Part shown: positions 26,612-35,563 of the stretch, one piece after another
Layout: each line of letters opens with the position of its first letter
Position numbering within the stretch: the stretch's first letter is position 1
From: Bacillus piscicola
GTDB taxonomy: Bacteria > Bacillota > Bacilli > Bacillales > Marinococcaceae
Direction of reading: 5' to 3'
Length of the DNA: 64,000 bases
Assembly: GCF_022458745.1 (NCBI RefSeq)
Contig: NZ_JAJJJF010000005.1
Location: forward strand, 1 to 64,000
The notes under the pieces: model-generated
Seen by the model: the letters and a program-made list of their open reading frames with translations, nothing else
Databases searched by the model: none
What the model was told of the DNA's origin: nothing
Program-made: the position numbers and the translations under genes

Positions 26612-28129
26612 ATGGAAATCATAGTAAAAGGTATTGCGGAAAAAGACTTACAAGCACTTCAGCATATTGCTGATTTATACGGATTACAGGCAGTGCTCCG
26701 GATAGCGTCCTCCGAAAAAGAGGAACGTGAGATAACCTTTTCTGACACAAAAGATGGGGATCAACTGATCTATAAGGCAGAATTCATACATAAAAATGGG
26801 GAAGCGTTAACCAAAACATTGACAAAACCTTTGTCATCGCCACTTCCAGAAAAAGAGCAAAAATCTCATGCCAAACACGCGCATGCTTATTTACTTGTTC
26901 GTTTACTGAATGAATGGACAGGCACAACTCAGCCCTGGGGAATTTTAACAGGGATTCGTCCCGTTAAACTGTGGCATCGGTATTATCAAAAGGGCATGAA
27001 TACTTCTGGCATTAAAGATAAATTAGAGAAGGAATATCTCGTGTCGGCATCGAAAACAGCTCTTTTAGAACAAATTGCAATTCGTCAGCAAAAAGTTTTG
27101 CCTGATTTATATGAACTACAAAGAGGTGTCAGCATTTATATCGGTATCCCTTTCTGCCCGACAAAATGTGCATATTGTACGTTTCCTGCATACGCGATGA
27201 GCGGCAGGGATGGACCTGTTGAAAACTTTTTAACAGGATTGCACTATGAAATGGAACAGATTGGCAGTGTCTTAACAAAGCTGCGAGTCCCTGTGACTAC
27301 TATTTATTTCGGCGGGGGTACGCCAACAAGTATTAGTGCAGAGCAAATGGATGATCTTTATGCAAAAATGTACGACGTGCTTCCAATGGAAAGCGTACGG
27401 GAGATAACGGTAGAAGCGGGACGACCGGATACGATTACGGAAGACAAGCTTCAAGTCTTGCTAAAATGGAACATTGACCGTATAAGTATTAACCCGCAAA
27501 CATTTACGAATGAAACGCTGGAGACGATTGGCAGGCATCATTCCGTCGAAGAAACCATTGACAAATATGAATTGTCGAGAAAAATGGGAATGAAAAATAT
27601 CAACATGGACCTTATCATTGGTCTTCCTGGTGAAGGAACAAAAGAGATGGAGCATACACTAACAGAAACAGCCAAACTCCTTCCTGAATCATTGACGGTA
27701 CACACCCTTTCCTTTAAAAGAGCCTCGAAAATGACCAAACAAAGAGAAAGATATCAAGTTGCGGATGGAGAAGAAATTGAGAAAATGATGGAAATAACGG
27801 CTGAATGGATGAGCAGCCATCACTACCAGCCATATTATCTTTACCGTCAGAAAAATATACTCGGCAACCTTGAAAATATTGGTTATTCGCTTCCCGGGGA
27901 AGAAAGTTTATACAATATCATTATTATGGAGGAAGTCCAGACAATCATTGGACTTGGCTGCGGGGCAGCTAGTAAGTGGGTAGACCCAAAAACAAAGAAA
28001 ATCAGCAGATACGCGAATCCAAAAGATCCTGTTTCCTATAAAAATCGCTATGAATCGTGTACGGAGAATAAAGTTGCTGTCCTAACCGACATGTTCTCTG
28101 ACCTTCACATGAAAGCTGTTCCGGAGTAA
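26612..28129 (+). CDS. hemZ: oxygen-independent coproporphyrinogen III oxidase-like HemZ
   Basis: Radical SAM protein of 505 aa. The [4Fe-4S]-binding motif 'CPTKCAYC' lies at about residues 182-189, followed by 'YFGGGTPTSISAEQM' (SAM-binding glycine motif) and 'GLPGEGTKEM'. The N-terminal 150 residues are specific to HemZ compared with HemN. It is thought to oxidise coproporphyrinogen III without oxygen, complementing the oxygen-dependent HemY in the same window. ATG start with GCGGGGGA. B. subtilis gene order yhaX-hemZ is kept. Confidence 0.93.
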   Translation: MEIIVKGIAEKDLQALQHIADLYGLQAVLRIASSEKEEREITFSDTKDGDQLIYKAEFIHKNGEALTKTLTKPLSSPLPEKEQKSHAKHAHAYLLVRLLNEWTGTTQPWGILTGIRPVKLWHRYYQKGMNTSGIKDKLEKEYLVSASKTALLEQIAIRQQKVLPDLYELQRGVSIYIGIPFCPTKCAYCTFPAYAMSGRDGPVENFLTGLHYEMEQIGSVLTKLRVPVTTIYFGGGTPTSISAEQMDDLYAKMYDVLPMESVREITVEAGRPDTITEDKLQVLLKWNIDRISINPQTFTNETLETIGRHHSVEETIDKYELSRKMGMKNINMDLIIGLPGEGTKEMEHTLTETAKLLPESLTVHTLSFKRASKMTKQRERYQVADGEEIEKMMEITAEWMSSHHYQPYYLYRQKNILGNLENIGYSLPGEESLYNIIIMEEVQTIIGLGCGAASKWVDPKTKKISRYANPKDPVSYKNRYESCTENKVAVLTDMFSDLHMKAVPE

Positions 28130-28151
28130 GTTCGGAGCAGCATTTTTGTGC

Positions 28152-28331
28152 TTACCGCTGAAAAAGCAACAGTTTCCCATTTCTAGTCAGCCGGTGAGTT
28201 TTTCCACCGTAATCAAGTTCCTTCAGCCGTTTATTTCCATAGCTGATTGCTTCGTTATCTGAAGGAAAGGCAAAGGTTTCATTTAACAAAAGCGAGCCGT
28301 CTTTCTCAAAAACGGTTAGGTAATATTGCAT
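28152..28331 (-). CDS. small YhzC-like protein (59 aa)
   Basis: ATG 28331 has TTAAGGAGGTAAC 6 nt upstream; longer in-frame extension to 28421 would overlap the next gene and is not supported. The product begins 'MQYYLTVFEKDGSLLLNETF' and ends 'HRLTRNGKLLLFQ'; it is a compact, soluble beta-rich small protein similar to what I remember of B. subtilis YhzC. No function is known. It is divergent from the Gly/Tyr-rich protein gene. Confidence 0.75.
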   Translation of the reverse strand: MQYYLTVFEKDGSLLLNETFAFPSDNEAISYGNKRLKELDYGGKTHRLTRNGKLLLFQR

Positions 28332-28419
28332 AAATGTTACCTCCTTAACGAGAAGATTTTCCCTATGCACACCAGCCCGCTTTGCTGAATAGGATGGGAT
28401 GGAAAAGGGGGCAGATAGC

Positions 28420-28839
28420 ATGAATAATATGAATCACATGAACCAGACCATGCACATGCATCATTTATGTAAACAGTATATGGGACAATACGTGATGGCC
28501 CAAATGTATAACAATGAACAGATCCCAGGATACATTGAAAACGTGGATGATCAGCATGTCTATATGATGGTGCCGGAATATGATGACACAATGATGCAGG
28601 GCTGTTCTCATCATATGCCACCCCATGGCTGCGGTATGCCTTTTGAGGCCCGTGAAAATGATGAAAGAATATTTGGAGGATACGGCGGATACGGTGGATA
28701 TGGCGGTTATGGATATGGTTACCCGGGTTACGGCCATAGTTATCCAGGATACGGTGGGTACGGTTATCCGAGACCGCGATTTAGACGTCTCACCCTGCCG
28801 CTTGCAGCATTAACAGCCTTGTCACTTATCCCATTTTAA
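28420..28839 (+). CDS. Met/His-rich and Gly/Tyr-repeat protein, putative spore coat or surface protein
   Basis: The 139-aa product starts with a Met/His/Asn-rich segment (about 1-20), then a compact region 'QYVMAQMYNNEQIPGYIENV' that looks like a small beta-barrel, then GY-repeats 'GGYGGYGGYGGYGYGY' (about 88-118) and an Arg-rich, hydrophobic C-terminus. Such composition is common in Bacillus spore coat proteins and structural cross-linkable proteins. ATG 28420 with AAAAGGGGG at 8 nt; the ATG at 28399 precedes the ribosome binding site. No signal peptide. Function inferred only from composition. Confidence 0.7.
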   Translation: MNNMNHMNQTMHMHHLCKQYMGQYVMAQMYNNEQIPGYIENVDDQHVYMMVPEYDDTMMQGCSHHMPPHGCGMPFEARENDERIFGGYGGYGGYGGYGYGYPGYGHSYPGYGGYGYPRPRFRRLTLPLAALTALSLIPF

Positions 28840-28866
28840 AGAAAGGATGAAAGAATTTTCGCATAT

Positions 28867-28912
28867 CCCCCTGTTCCCCAATAACATAAGGGAACGGGGG
28901 TGTATTTTTTTG
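28867..28912 (+). terminator. terminator after the Gly/Tyr-rich gene
   Basis: Stem CCCCCTGTTCCC / GGGAACGGGGG (one T-G pair), followed by TGTATTTTTTTG. Confidence 0.85.
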
Positions 28913-28947
28913 TATAATAGAGAGAACGGGAAAGGGGAGTCTTGATA

Positions 28948-30183
28948 GTGGACAGTTTACGGTTTATTCATGCTGCCGACCTGCACCTTGGGTCATCATT
29001 TCCATTAGCGGCAGGTGCTGCACCGTTGTTAAAAGAACACTTTGCCGCCAGTATTCAAACAGCGGTAGAAAATTTAGTAAAGGATGCTATTAGCTTGGAC
29101 GTTGACTTTATTATATTGGCTGGTGATTTATTTGATGGGGAGAATCGCGGGCTTAAAAATCAGCTCTTTCTTAAAAGAAAATTAGAGCTTCTGAGCACTT
29201 ACAACATACCTGTGTATGTCATATTTGGTAATCATGATCCGGTTGAATATGACTACGCGCCAGCCGGATGGCCAGATCATGTTCATATTTTTGGAACAGT
29301 ACCGGAGACAAAGGTCTTCTGGAAAAGCGGTAAGCCGGCAGCTCATCTATATGGCTGCAGTTATGAAACGCGGGCAGTTCGCGCGAATTTAGCGCAAGAC
29401 TACAAAAAAGTTTCAGGTGCTCCTTTTCATATCGGTATTCTTCATGGACAGGAGCAAAGAAACACGGACCACCACGATGCCTATGCTCCTTTCCTAATAA
29501 AGGACTTAAAAGAAAAAGAGATGGATTACTGGGCACTTGGTCATATTCATCGCGGCCAAGCCTTAGCACAGAACATTTATTATCCTGGAAATATTCAAGG
29601 CCGCCACCGAAAAGAAACGGGAAAAAAAGGCTATTTACTCGTGAGCATGACAAAAGAAAAACAGGTACATACAGTTTTTCGGCAAGCTGCCCCTATCACC
29701 CTGGAGAAAATGGAAGTTTCCATTACGGAAATAGACAGTTTTGACAAGTTGACAGACAAGCTTCTGGAGCAGATAGAGACATATTCAAACAGTCGGAGCT
29801 TAGGGCTTGCTGTCGAATTGATATTAAGCGGGGAAGGGGTATTAAGCAGTCATTTAAGTGATGAAACGGAGCGGGAAGAATGGAGAGAAGCGTTGAATGA
29901 GATTGGCGCAGCGGAGCAGCCATTCTTCTACATTCATACTGTTCAAAATCATACAAGCGAAGAAAATGAACAAAAAGAACAACATCTTTTTTTGGAAGAT
30001 GTCGATCGTGCTGCTGATTACTTTTCGCAAAATCCAGAGGGACTTGTAAAGGAACTTACTCCATTAGTTCGTCATCCGCTCGCCAAGAAGCTTATAGCTA
30101 AGGATACAGTGGAGGAACAAGAGCTGATTAAAGAAGCGCGTTTGCTTATTCGTCATTTATGGGCAAAGGGGGGGAAACGGTGA
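28948..30183 (+). CDS. yhaO: YhaO, SbcD-like metallophosphoesterase (DNA repair nuclease)
   Basis: The 411-aa calcineurin-like phosphoesterase shows all motifs: 'DLHLGS', 'AGDLFDGEN', 'GNHDP', 'LHGQEQ' and 'LGHIHRGQ'. By analogy with SbcD/Mre11 it should process DNA ends together with the SbcC-like YhaN. GGGGAG is 8 nt from GTG 28948 and only 2 nt from TTG 28942, so GTG is chosen. The stop overlaps the yhaN start (GTGA), so the two are translationally coupled. Confidence 0.9.
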   Translation: MDSLRFIHAADLHLGSSFPLAAGAAPLLKEHFAASIQTAVENLVKDAISLDVDFIILAGDLFDGENRGLKNQLFLKRKLELLSTYNIPVYVIFGNHDPVEYDYAPAGWPDHVHIFGTVPETKVFWKSGKPAAHLYGCSYETRAVRANLAQDYKKVSGAPFHIGILHGQEQRNTDHHDAYAPFLIKDLKEKEMDYWALGHIHRGQALAQNIYYPGNIQGRHRKETGKKGYLLVSMTKEKQVHTVFRQAAPITLEKMEVSITEIDSFDKLTDKLLEQIETYSNSRSLGLAVELILSGEGVLSSHLSDETEREEWREALNEIGAAEQPFFYIHTVQNHTSEENEQKEQHLFLEDVDRAADYFSQNPEGLVKELTPLVRHPLAKKLIAKDTVEEQELIKEARLLIRHLWAKGGKR

Positions 30184-33026
30184 GGATTCTAAAAGTCCAT
30201 GTATATGGGTTTGGTAAACTGCACGATAAGATAATTAGCTTTGAAGAGCCGCTGCAGATTATCCAGGGAGATAATGAAACAGGGAAATCCACCGTTCGTG
30301 CATTTATCCAAGCGATTTTATTTGGTTTTCCAACTAAAAAAGAAAAGCTACTGCGGTACGAACCCAAGACGACGGGGTCATACGGCGGCAGCATAACCGT
30401 ACAGCTTCTTGACGGAAATACGGTTGTGATAGAACGTCTCGTGAAAAATAAAGCGGCAGGGGATGTCGCGATTCATATGGATAATGGAGAAACAGCCGGT
30501 GAAGAATGGCTGACGGCTTTATTAGGTAATATGGATCGCAGTGTCTTTCAAGGGATATTTTGTTTCGGATTGGATGGTCTTAGTGAGATACATACATTAA
30601 AGGGAAATGACTTAAACAAGTATTTGTATGAAGCAGGGATGACAGGAACAAGACAAGTCCATTTTATTGAAAAAGAATTAGAGGACCAATTAAATTATTA
30701 TTTTAAAGCAAAGGGACAAAAGCCAATCATCAATCAAAAGCTGAGGCAGATAAACCATGGACGTCTTGAACTTAAAAAAATGGAAAGTGAATTTGAACGC
30801 TATGATCTCCTGCTGAAAGAAAAAGAGGCAGCAGAACGTCTTTTGCACGATCTTCAAGTAGAGAAAAAGCTTCTTCTTAAAGAAAGAGAATATTTTCAAC
30901 GGAAGCAAACGGCAGCAAGGGTTGTAAAGGAGCAGCTAGCAGTAGAAGAATCGTTAAAGATGTTGCGGCAGAAGCCTCATGTATCGGAAAAACGTAAAGA
31001 AGAATGGCACGTGAATGGAAATAAACATAAAGAAGCGGCAGCGAGTTTGCAAAAAGCAAAGCACCAAATAAACGTAATAGCCTCTAAAAATGCGGGTCTG
31101 GCCTTATCCTGGAACATGCTTGCTGTAAAAGAAGAGCTTTTGTTGCTAAAAGAAAAGGTGCCGCTGTATCAAAAATTAAAAGAAGAATGCTCCGATAAGA
31201 AATCACAGTTGGAAAGAAAACAAAAAGCAGCGGAAGAATATATGGAAAAACTGGGAGAAGACAGCGAGTTTTGGACACGCGCCGTCACTAACATTCACGC
31301 AGAGACAGAATTGACAGCATTAGTGGAACAAGGGAAAGAATTAAAAGAAAGAAGACGCATACTCCAAGAACAAAAAAGGCAAGAAGAACAACAGCTGCTA
31401 GCATTAGACAAGGATATTGCTGTATTGGAAAGTCAAAAAAGAACATTAAGTGAGCAAAAAAGCAGGGATGAACGATCACTTTTTGAAGAACAGCAAATGA
31501 CTGATCATGTTGCAAAAAAGAAAGTACCTTTGTTCGTACAACTTTTGTTGATCATAATGTTTGTACTCGGAATGTGGGAATGGATATCCAGATTTTCGCC
31601 ACTCCTTGCGCTGTTAACAAGCTTGGGATTGGCTGCTGTTTTAGGGTGGATGCTGCAAAAAAAGGGAAAACTTGATCAAACAGCCGAACGGGACGAAGAA
31701 AAGGTTCGCATTCATCGAGAACTCGTTACGGAAGACCAGCGCATGGAAGCATCATTGAAAGAACAAAGGTGGCAGCGGGAAAGGATCATGAATCGCTGCC
31801 AACTTCTTGGGAAACAGGTTGAAGAGGAACGTGCCAACCAAATTGATTTAGAAAACAAACTTAAGGACTGGGCGTCTCGTTATCACTTCCCGTCAAAACC
31901 AACGTTGGAGTATATATCACCCTGCTACCAACTTGTGAAAGAATGGAAGGTAAAAAGGAAGGAAGTACACGAACTGGAGGAAGAAATTGCTGCTATGTCA
32001 CAAAAAACAGCTGTATTAGACGCGGAAGTGACAAGAATAGCAGAAAGAAACGGCCATCCGTGCTTCCCCAGTATGGAAGAAACGTTAGCACATTTAATGG
32101 ATGTCTATAATAAAGAAGAGCTGTTAAACAATGAAAGTATACAAACAGCAGCACGCCTTGAAAACATTTTTGAACATAAACATTACTGGGATAAGATTTT
32201 AAATGAAACTGCCATAAAACAAGCGTCACTTTTAAAAACAGCGGGAGTAAACTCTGAAGCGGAGTTTTTACAGGCAGCAGAAACAAAAGAACAGCATGAT
32301 GAATGGATGAAAAAATATCAATGGTTAAATGAGCAAATTAAGGCTCAGACTCCCCGAGGAAAAGATATGAAAACGTGGCGTCTCGAACTCTCTGAAGTGA
32401 AAGAGGGAGAGTGGGATAACAGTATAGTAGATAGCAAAGAAAAGGAAGAGGAAAGGCTTCTTCGTACACTGGCGGAAGTCAACCAACATATTCAGGTGAT
32501 TGAGGAAGGAGGAACATATGAAAGTCAATTGCAAACATTTGCCGAACAAACCGTTGATCTGGAGAATGATGTAAAGAAATGGCTAACCCTAAAGACCGCC
32601 CAGCACCTGGTCCGCCAAGCTAAGATGATGTATGAAAAAGAAAGACAGCCTGACGTGATTAAAAAGGCCTCTACCTACTTTAGGCACCTTACCAACGGTT
32701 CCTATTTGCGAGTATTTTCACCAGCAGGGGAAAAAAAGTTTGTCGTTGAAAATGAACAAGGGATTAGATTTTCACCGCAGGAATTAAGCCGAGGGACAGC
32801 TGAGCAATTGTATCTAGCTTTGCGCCTTGCCTTAGCAGAAATCTATACTCAGTCGGAAACATTTCCCCTTATCTTAGATGACCCGTTTGTTAATTTTGAC
32901 CGCGAACGTCAACAGATAGCCTTTTCCTTACTAAAGAATATTAGCAAAGAGCGACAGATCATCTACTTTACCTGCCATCCATTACCTGATACCTGCTCTT
33001 TATCGCAGAATATAGTATGGTTGTAA
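30180..33026 (+). CDS. yhaN: YhaN, SbcC/Rad50-like ATPase with central transmembrane hairpin
   Basis: A 948-aa protein with a split ABC-ATPase. Walker A 'GDNETGKST' is at residues 30-38, the signature-like 'ELSRGTAEQLYLALRLALAE' at about 868, Walker B 'LILDDPFVNFD' at about 896. Two long coiled coils connect the halves. Instead of the zinc hook of Rad50, the middle (about 449-490) holds two strongly hydrophobic segments beginning 'LFVQLLLIIMFVLGMWEW' and 'LLALLTSLGLAAVLGWML'. This suggests membrane attachment at the coil apex. GTG start inside the yhaO stop. In B. subtilis yhaM follows; here it is missing. Confidence 0.9.
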   Translation: MRILKVHVYGFGKLHDKIISFEEPLQIIQGDNETGKSTVRAFIQAILFGFPTKKEKLLRYEPKTTGSYGGSITVQLLDGNTVVIERLVKNKAAGDVAIHMDNGETAGEEWLTALLGNMDRSVFQGIFCFGLDGLSEIHTLKGNDLNKYLYEAGMTGTRQVHFIEKELEDQLNYYFKAKGQKPIINQKLRQINHGRLELKKMESEFERYDLLLKEKEAAERLLHDLQVEKKLLLKEREYFQRKQTAARVVKEQLAVEESLKMLRQKPHVSEKRKEEWHVNGNKHKEAAASLQKAKHQINVIASKNAGLALSWNMLAVKEELLLLKEKVPLYQKLKEECSDKKSQLERKQKAAEEYMEKLGEDSEFWTRAVTNIHAETELTALVEQGKELKERRRILQEQKRQEEQQLLALDKDIAVLESQKRTLSEQKSRDERSLFEEQQMTDHVAKKKVPLFVQLLLIIMFVLGMWEWISRFSPLLALLTSLGLAAVLGWMLQKKGKLDQTAERDEEKVRIHRELVTEDQRMEASLKEQRWQRERIMNRCQLLGKQVEEERANQIDLENKLKDWASRYHFPSKPTLEYISPCYQLVKEWKVKRKEVHELEEEIAAMSQKTAVLDAEVTRIAERNGHPCFPSMEETLAHLMDVYNKEELLNNESIQTAARLENIFEHKHYWDKILNETAIKQASLLKTAGVNSEAEFLQAAETKEQHDEWMKKYQWLNEQIKAQTPRGKDMKTWRLELSEVKEGEWDNSIVDSKEKEEERLLRTLAEVNQHIQVIEEGGTYESQLQTFAEQTVDLENDVKKWLTLKTAQHLVRQAKMMYEKERQPDVIKKASTYFRHLTNGSYLRVFSPAGEKKFVVENEQGIRFSPQELSRGTAEQLYLALRLALAEIYTQSETFPLILDDPFVNFDRERQQIAFSLLKNISKERQIIYFTCHPLPDTCSLSQNIVWL

Positions 33027-33108
33027 TGGGTTAGAGAGGCAAGCCAGTTGTGTGGTACTGGTTGAGAAAGCAGTGTGTTAGGAAAAAACGGAGAAAGGAA
33101 CAGTGACC

Positions 33109-33792
33109 ATGGAGACATATAAGATTTATCTTGTAGAAGACGAGGAAAACCTATCGGAAGTGATAAAAGCGTACATGGAGAAGGAAGGTTGGGATGTGCA
33201 GGTATTCGACAACGGTGATAATGCACTGACAGCTATGGTCGATTCTCCTCACTTATGGGTACTCGATATTATGCTGCCTGGAACGGATGGCTATCAAATC
33301 TTAAAAGAGATTAGGGAACGACAGGGAAGTGTGCCAGTCATCTTCATATCTGCACGAGACCAAGACCTAGATCGTGTTCTTGGGCTTGAGATGGGCAGTG
33401 ATGACTATTTGGCGAAGCCGTTTTTACCCCAGGAGCTTATCATTCGAGCAAAAAAATTACTGTCACGGGTATACGGGAGCCAAACGACCGAGTCAAAAAA
33501 GGTTACCTTGAATGATTATGTAATTGATCCAGAGGCCCGGACCGTTGTAGATAAATTAGAAGAGGAAGAGTTCATTGACTTAACGACTAAGGAAATGGAC
33601 TTAATTTTGCTGCTTACAGTTGAAATTGGAAAAGCGATGTCACGAGAAGAAATTATTGAAAGAGTCTGGGGAGAAAATTATTTTGGATCGGAGAGAGCGG
33701 TGGATGATGTGGTACGCCGCATCCGAAAAAAGATGCCCCGCATTCACCTTGAAACGCTTTACGGCTTCGGTTACCGCGTATTATCGTCATGA
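33109..33792 (+). CDS. cssR: response regulator, CssR-like (OmpR family)
   Basis: The 227-aa response regulator has a receiver domain (about 4-120) with acidic pocket E10-D11, phospho-acceptor D53 in 'LDIMLPG' and Lys in 'YLAKPF', and a C-terminal winged helix DNA-binding domain ending 'LETLYGFGYRVLSS'. 'PHLWVLDIMLP' and 'ISARDQDLDRVLGLE' closely match my recollection of B. subtilis CssR, the secretion-stress regulator that turns on htrA and htrB. ATG 33109 is better placed relative to GAGAAAGGA than GTG 33103. Four-base overlap with the kinase gene. Confidence 0.85.
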   Translation: METYKIYLVEDEENLSEVIKAYMEKEGWDVQVFDNGDNALTAMVDSPHLWVLDIMLPGTDGYQILKEIRERQGSVPVIFISARDQDLDRVLGLEMGSDDYLAKPFLPQELIIRAKKLLSRVYGSQTTESKKVTLNDYVIDPEARTVVDKLEEEEFIDLTTKEMDLILLLTVEIGKAMSREEIIERVWGENYFGSERAVDDVVRRIRKKMPRIHLETLYGFGYRVLSS

Positions 33793-35135
33793 TGAAAGTA
33801 AATTTAACACAGCGGATTTGGTTTTCATTCATCGCGCTCGTATTTTTAGTTGGCTTAACGGTCGTTATTATCTATCCTATTTCTATTAAAGGAACGTTGA
33901 CAGAAGAGACGTATCGGATGATTGAACAAGAACAAGCGCGGATGGCTAATCCTTTCAGTGATTATTTTTCCCCGCCGCAGTCAAAGCTTGATTTCATAGA
34001 GCGTAGAGAGACAGAGCGTTCTGTAGGCCATTTGTTTCTCTTTAATGATTTAAGCACATTAAAAGGTGAACCGGTCCCGCCTGAAAAAGTGCTGAAGGAA
34101 ATGGTATCGAAAGCAGTCAACCAAAAAAAAGAAAGAGAGCGGTATGAGCTTACGTATAATAAGGCAACTTTGTTCTACGTAATTACCCGGATTGAGTCAG
34201 ACGGGGAGGAGGCATTTCAGATTTCCTATATGTGGGATACGTACCGTGATTTGATGGTAAATCGACTTTGGGAGCGACTTATTTATCTACTGTTAATTGT
34301 AAGTGTACTGAGCTTGTTGCCGGCAATCTGGTTGAAGCGCTACTTGCGTCAGCCGCTAATTGTCTTAGGTGACCACTTTGAACAGATCGCAAAACGGAAT
34401 TGGCAGGAACCTTTTCGTTGGAAAGGGGATGAAGATTTCCAGAAGCTTTCGGATCAATTTGAAAGCATGCGGCAGAATCTTATCCGTTATGACCGGTCCC
34501 AAAAAACGTTTATACAACATGCCTCTCATGAATTAAAGACACCAATTATGGTAGTGAAAACATATGCGCAATCCGTGAAAGACGGGATATTGCCAAAAAA
34601 AGACTTGGGGCGCACGATGGATGTAATTATCAGTGAAGCGGACCGGATGGAACAACGAGTCAAAGATATGCTTTACTTCACGAAATTAGATGCTTTAAAA
34701 AAAGACACTATTAATTTAGAAGATATGTTATTTGGAACATTAGCCTTCAGGATTGAAGAACGTTTTCGGATGCAGCGAGAAGATTTAACATTTATTATTC
34801 AAGGTGCGGATGTCCGAATCACAGCCGATCCTGAGCACATGCAAGTTCTTCTTGAAAACCTCGTAGAAAATGCGATGAGGTATGCGGAGGATACGATTTG
34901 GATTAAAGCCGTGAACAGAAAAAACGCCGTAGAGATTAGCGTCATCAATAATGGTCACTCCATTGATGAAGAAGATATCCCTCATTTATTTACTCCATTT
35001 CATAAAGGGAATAAAGGCCAATTTGGACTGGGGCTTGCCATTGTTAAAAGGATTGCCGAATTGCATCATGGAGATCAACAAGTTAGGAATGTTGAAAATG
35101 GGGTCGAATTTAAGGTGACGATACCAAAAGCTTAA
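33789..35135 (+). CDS. cssS: sensor histidine kinase, CssS-like
   Basis: The 448-aa kinase has TM1 (about 9-29), an extracytoplasmic sensor of about 125 residues, TM2 (about 160-178, ending 'LLPAIWLKRYL'), a HAMP region, HisKA with phospho-His in 'QHASHELKTPIMVV', and HATPase with 'ENLVENAMRYAE' and 'FGLGLAIVKRI'. Resemblance to B. subtilis CssS covers the TM2/HAMP region and the phospho-acceptor segment. CssS senses misfolded secreted proteins. Here it sits next to yhaL and prsA, whose product folds secreted proteins. Starts within the cssR stop (ATGA). Confidence 0.85.
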   Translation: MMKVNLTQRIWFSFIALVFLVGLTVVIIYPISIKGTLTEETYRMIEQEQARMANPFSDYFSPPQSKLDFIERRETERSVGHLFLFNDLSTLKGEPVPPEKVLKEMVSKAVNQKKERERYELTYNKATLFYVITRIESDGEEAFQISYMWDTYRDLMVNRLWERLIYLLLIVSVLSLLPAIWLKRYLRQPLIVLGDHFEQIAKRNWQEPFRWKGDEDFQKLSDQFESMRQNLIRYDRSQKTFIQHASHELKTPIMVVKTYAQSVKDGILPKKDLGRTMDVIISEADRMEQRVKDMLYFTKLDALKKDTINLEDMLFGTLAFRIEERFRMQREDLTFIIQGADVRITADPEHMQVLLENLVENAMRYAEDTIWIKAVNRKNAVEISVINNGHSIDEEDIPHLFTPFHKGNKGQFGLGLAIVKRIAELHHGDQQVRNVENGVEFKVTIPKA

Positions 35136-35210
35136 GAAAAAAAGGCATGAATAGGAACGGGATGAGCCGCATAGAATTTAGCAGGACAAGGTTACAGAAG
35201 GAGGTTCCAC

Positions 35211-35498
35211 ATGACCAATCGCTCACGGAAATTATTATTAACACTGATCGTCCTGTTCCTTGGATTAGTAACTTGGCAGAGATTCGCTGAAGCAGGTCCA
35301 TTCCAAGCTCCAGCTTGGGTGCTGCTCGTTATGTTAGGAATTGTATTCAGCGGGTATATGTGGCGGCATACGAGTAAAATGGAACGAAAAGAAAGTGATC
35401 ATTGGATTGAACAAGAGGGCAGAGTCTTTATTAGACGAATGGAGGAAGAACGTAGGAAAAAGGAAGAAGAACGAGAGAGAAGCCAAGTTTCTTCTTAA
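35211..35498 (+). CDS. yhaL: sporulation protein YhaL-like
   Basis: A 95-aa protein with two N-terminal hydrophobic segments (about 8-23 and 34-50) and a charged C-terminal helix 'IEQEGRVFIRRMEEERRKKE' typical of YhaL. B. subtilis YhaL is shorter (single hydrophobic segment), so the N-terminus here is extended. ATG start behind GAAGGAGG. In B. subtilis yhaL lies beside prsA as it does here. Function in sporulation is undefined. Confidence 0.8.
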   Translation: MTNRSRKLLLTLIVLFLGLVTWQRFAEAGPFQAPAWVLLVMLGIVFSGYMWRHTSKMERKESDHWIEQEGRVFIRRMEEERRKKEEERERSQVSS

Positions 35499-35511
35499 TG
35501 AGTTCTTGACG

Positions 35512-35554
35512 TAAAAGGAGAGCGGAGCCGGTATAATTACCGGCTCCGCTCTCC
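35512..35554 (-). terminator. terminator of prsA (faces yhaL)
   Basis: Sixteen-bp GC-rich stem GGAGAGCGGAGCCGGT / ACCGGCTCCGCTCTCC; read on the minus strand it is followed by TTTTAC. Also blocks read-through from yhaL. Confidence 0.9.
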
Positions 35555-35563
35555 TATCATGGG

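Noticed and set aside
26510-26612. FNR box upstream of hemZ
   Set aside because: Expected from B. subtilis, but no TGTGA-N6-TCACA pair is present in the promoter region.
28675-28770. Short tandem repeats suggestive of a CRISPR-like or minisatellite element
   Set aside because: They are the 9-nt coding repeats for Gly-Tyr units inside an ORF; there are no spacers.
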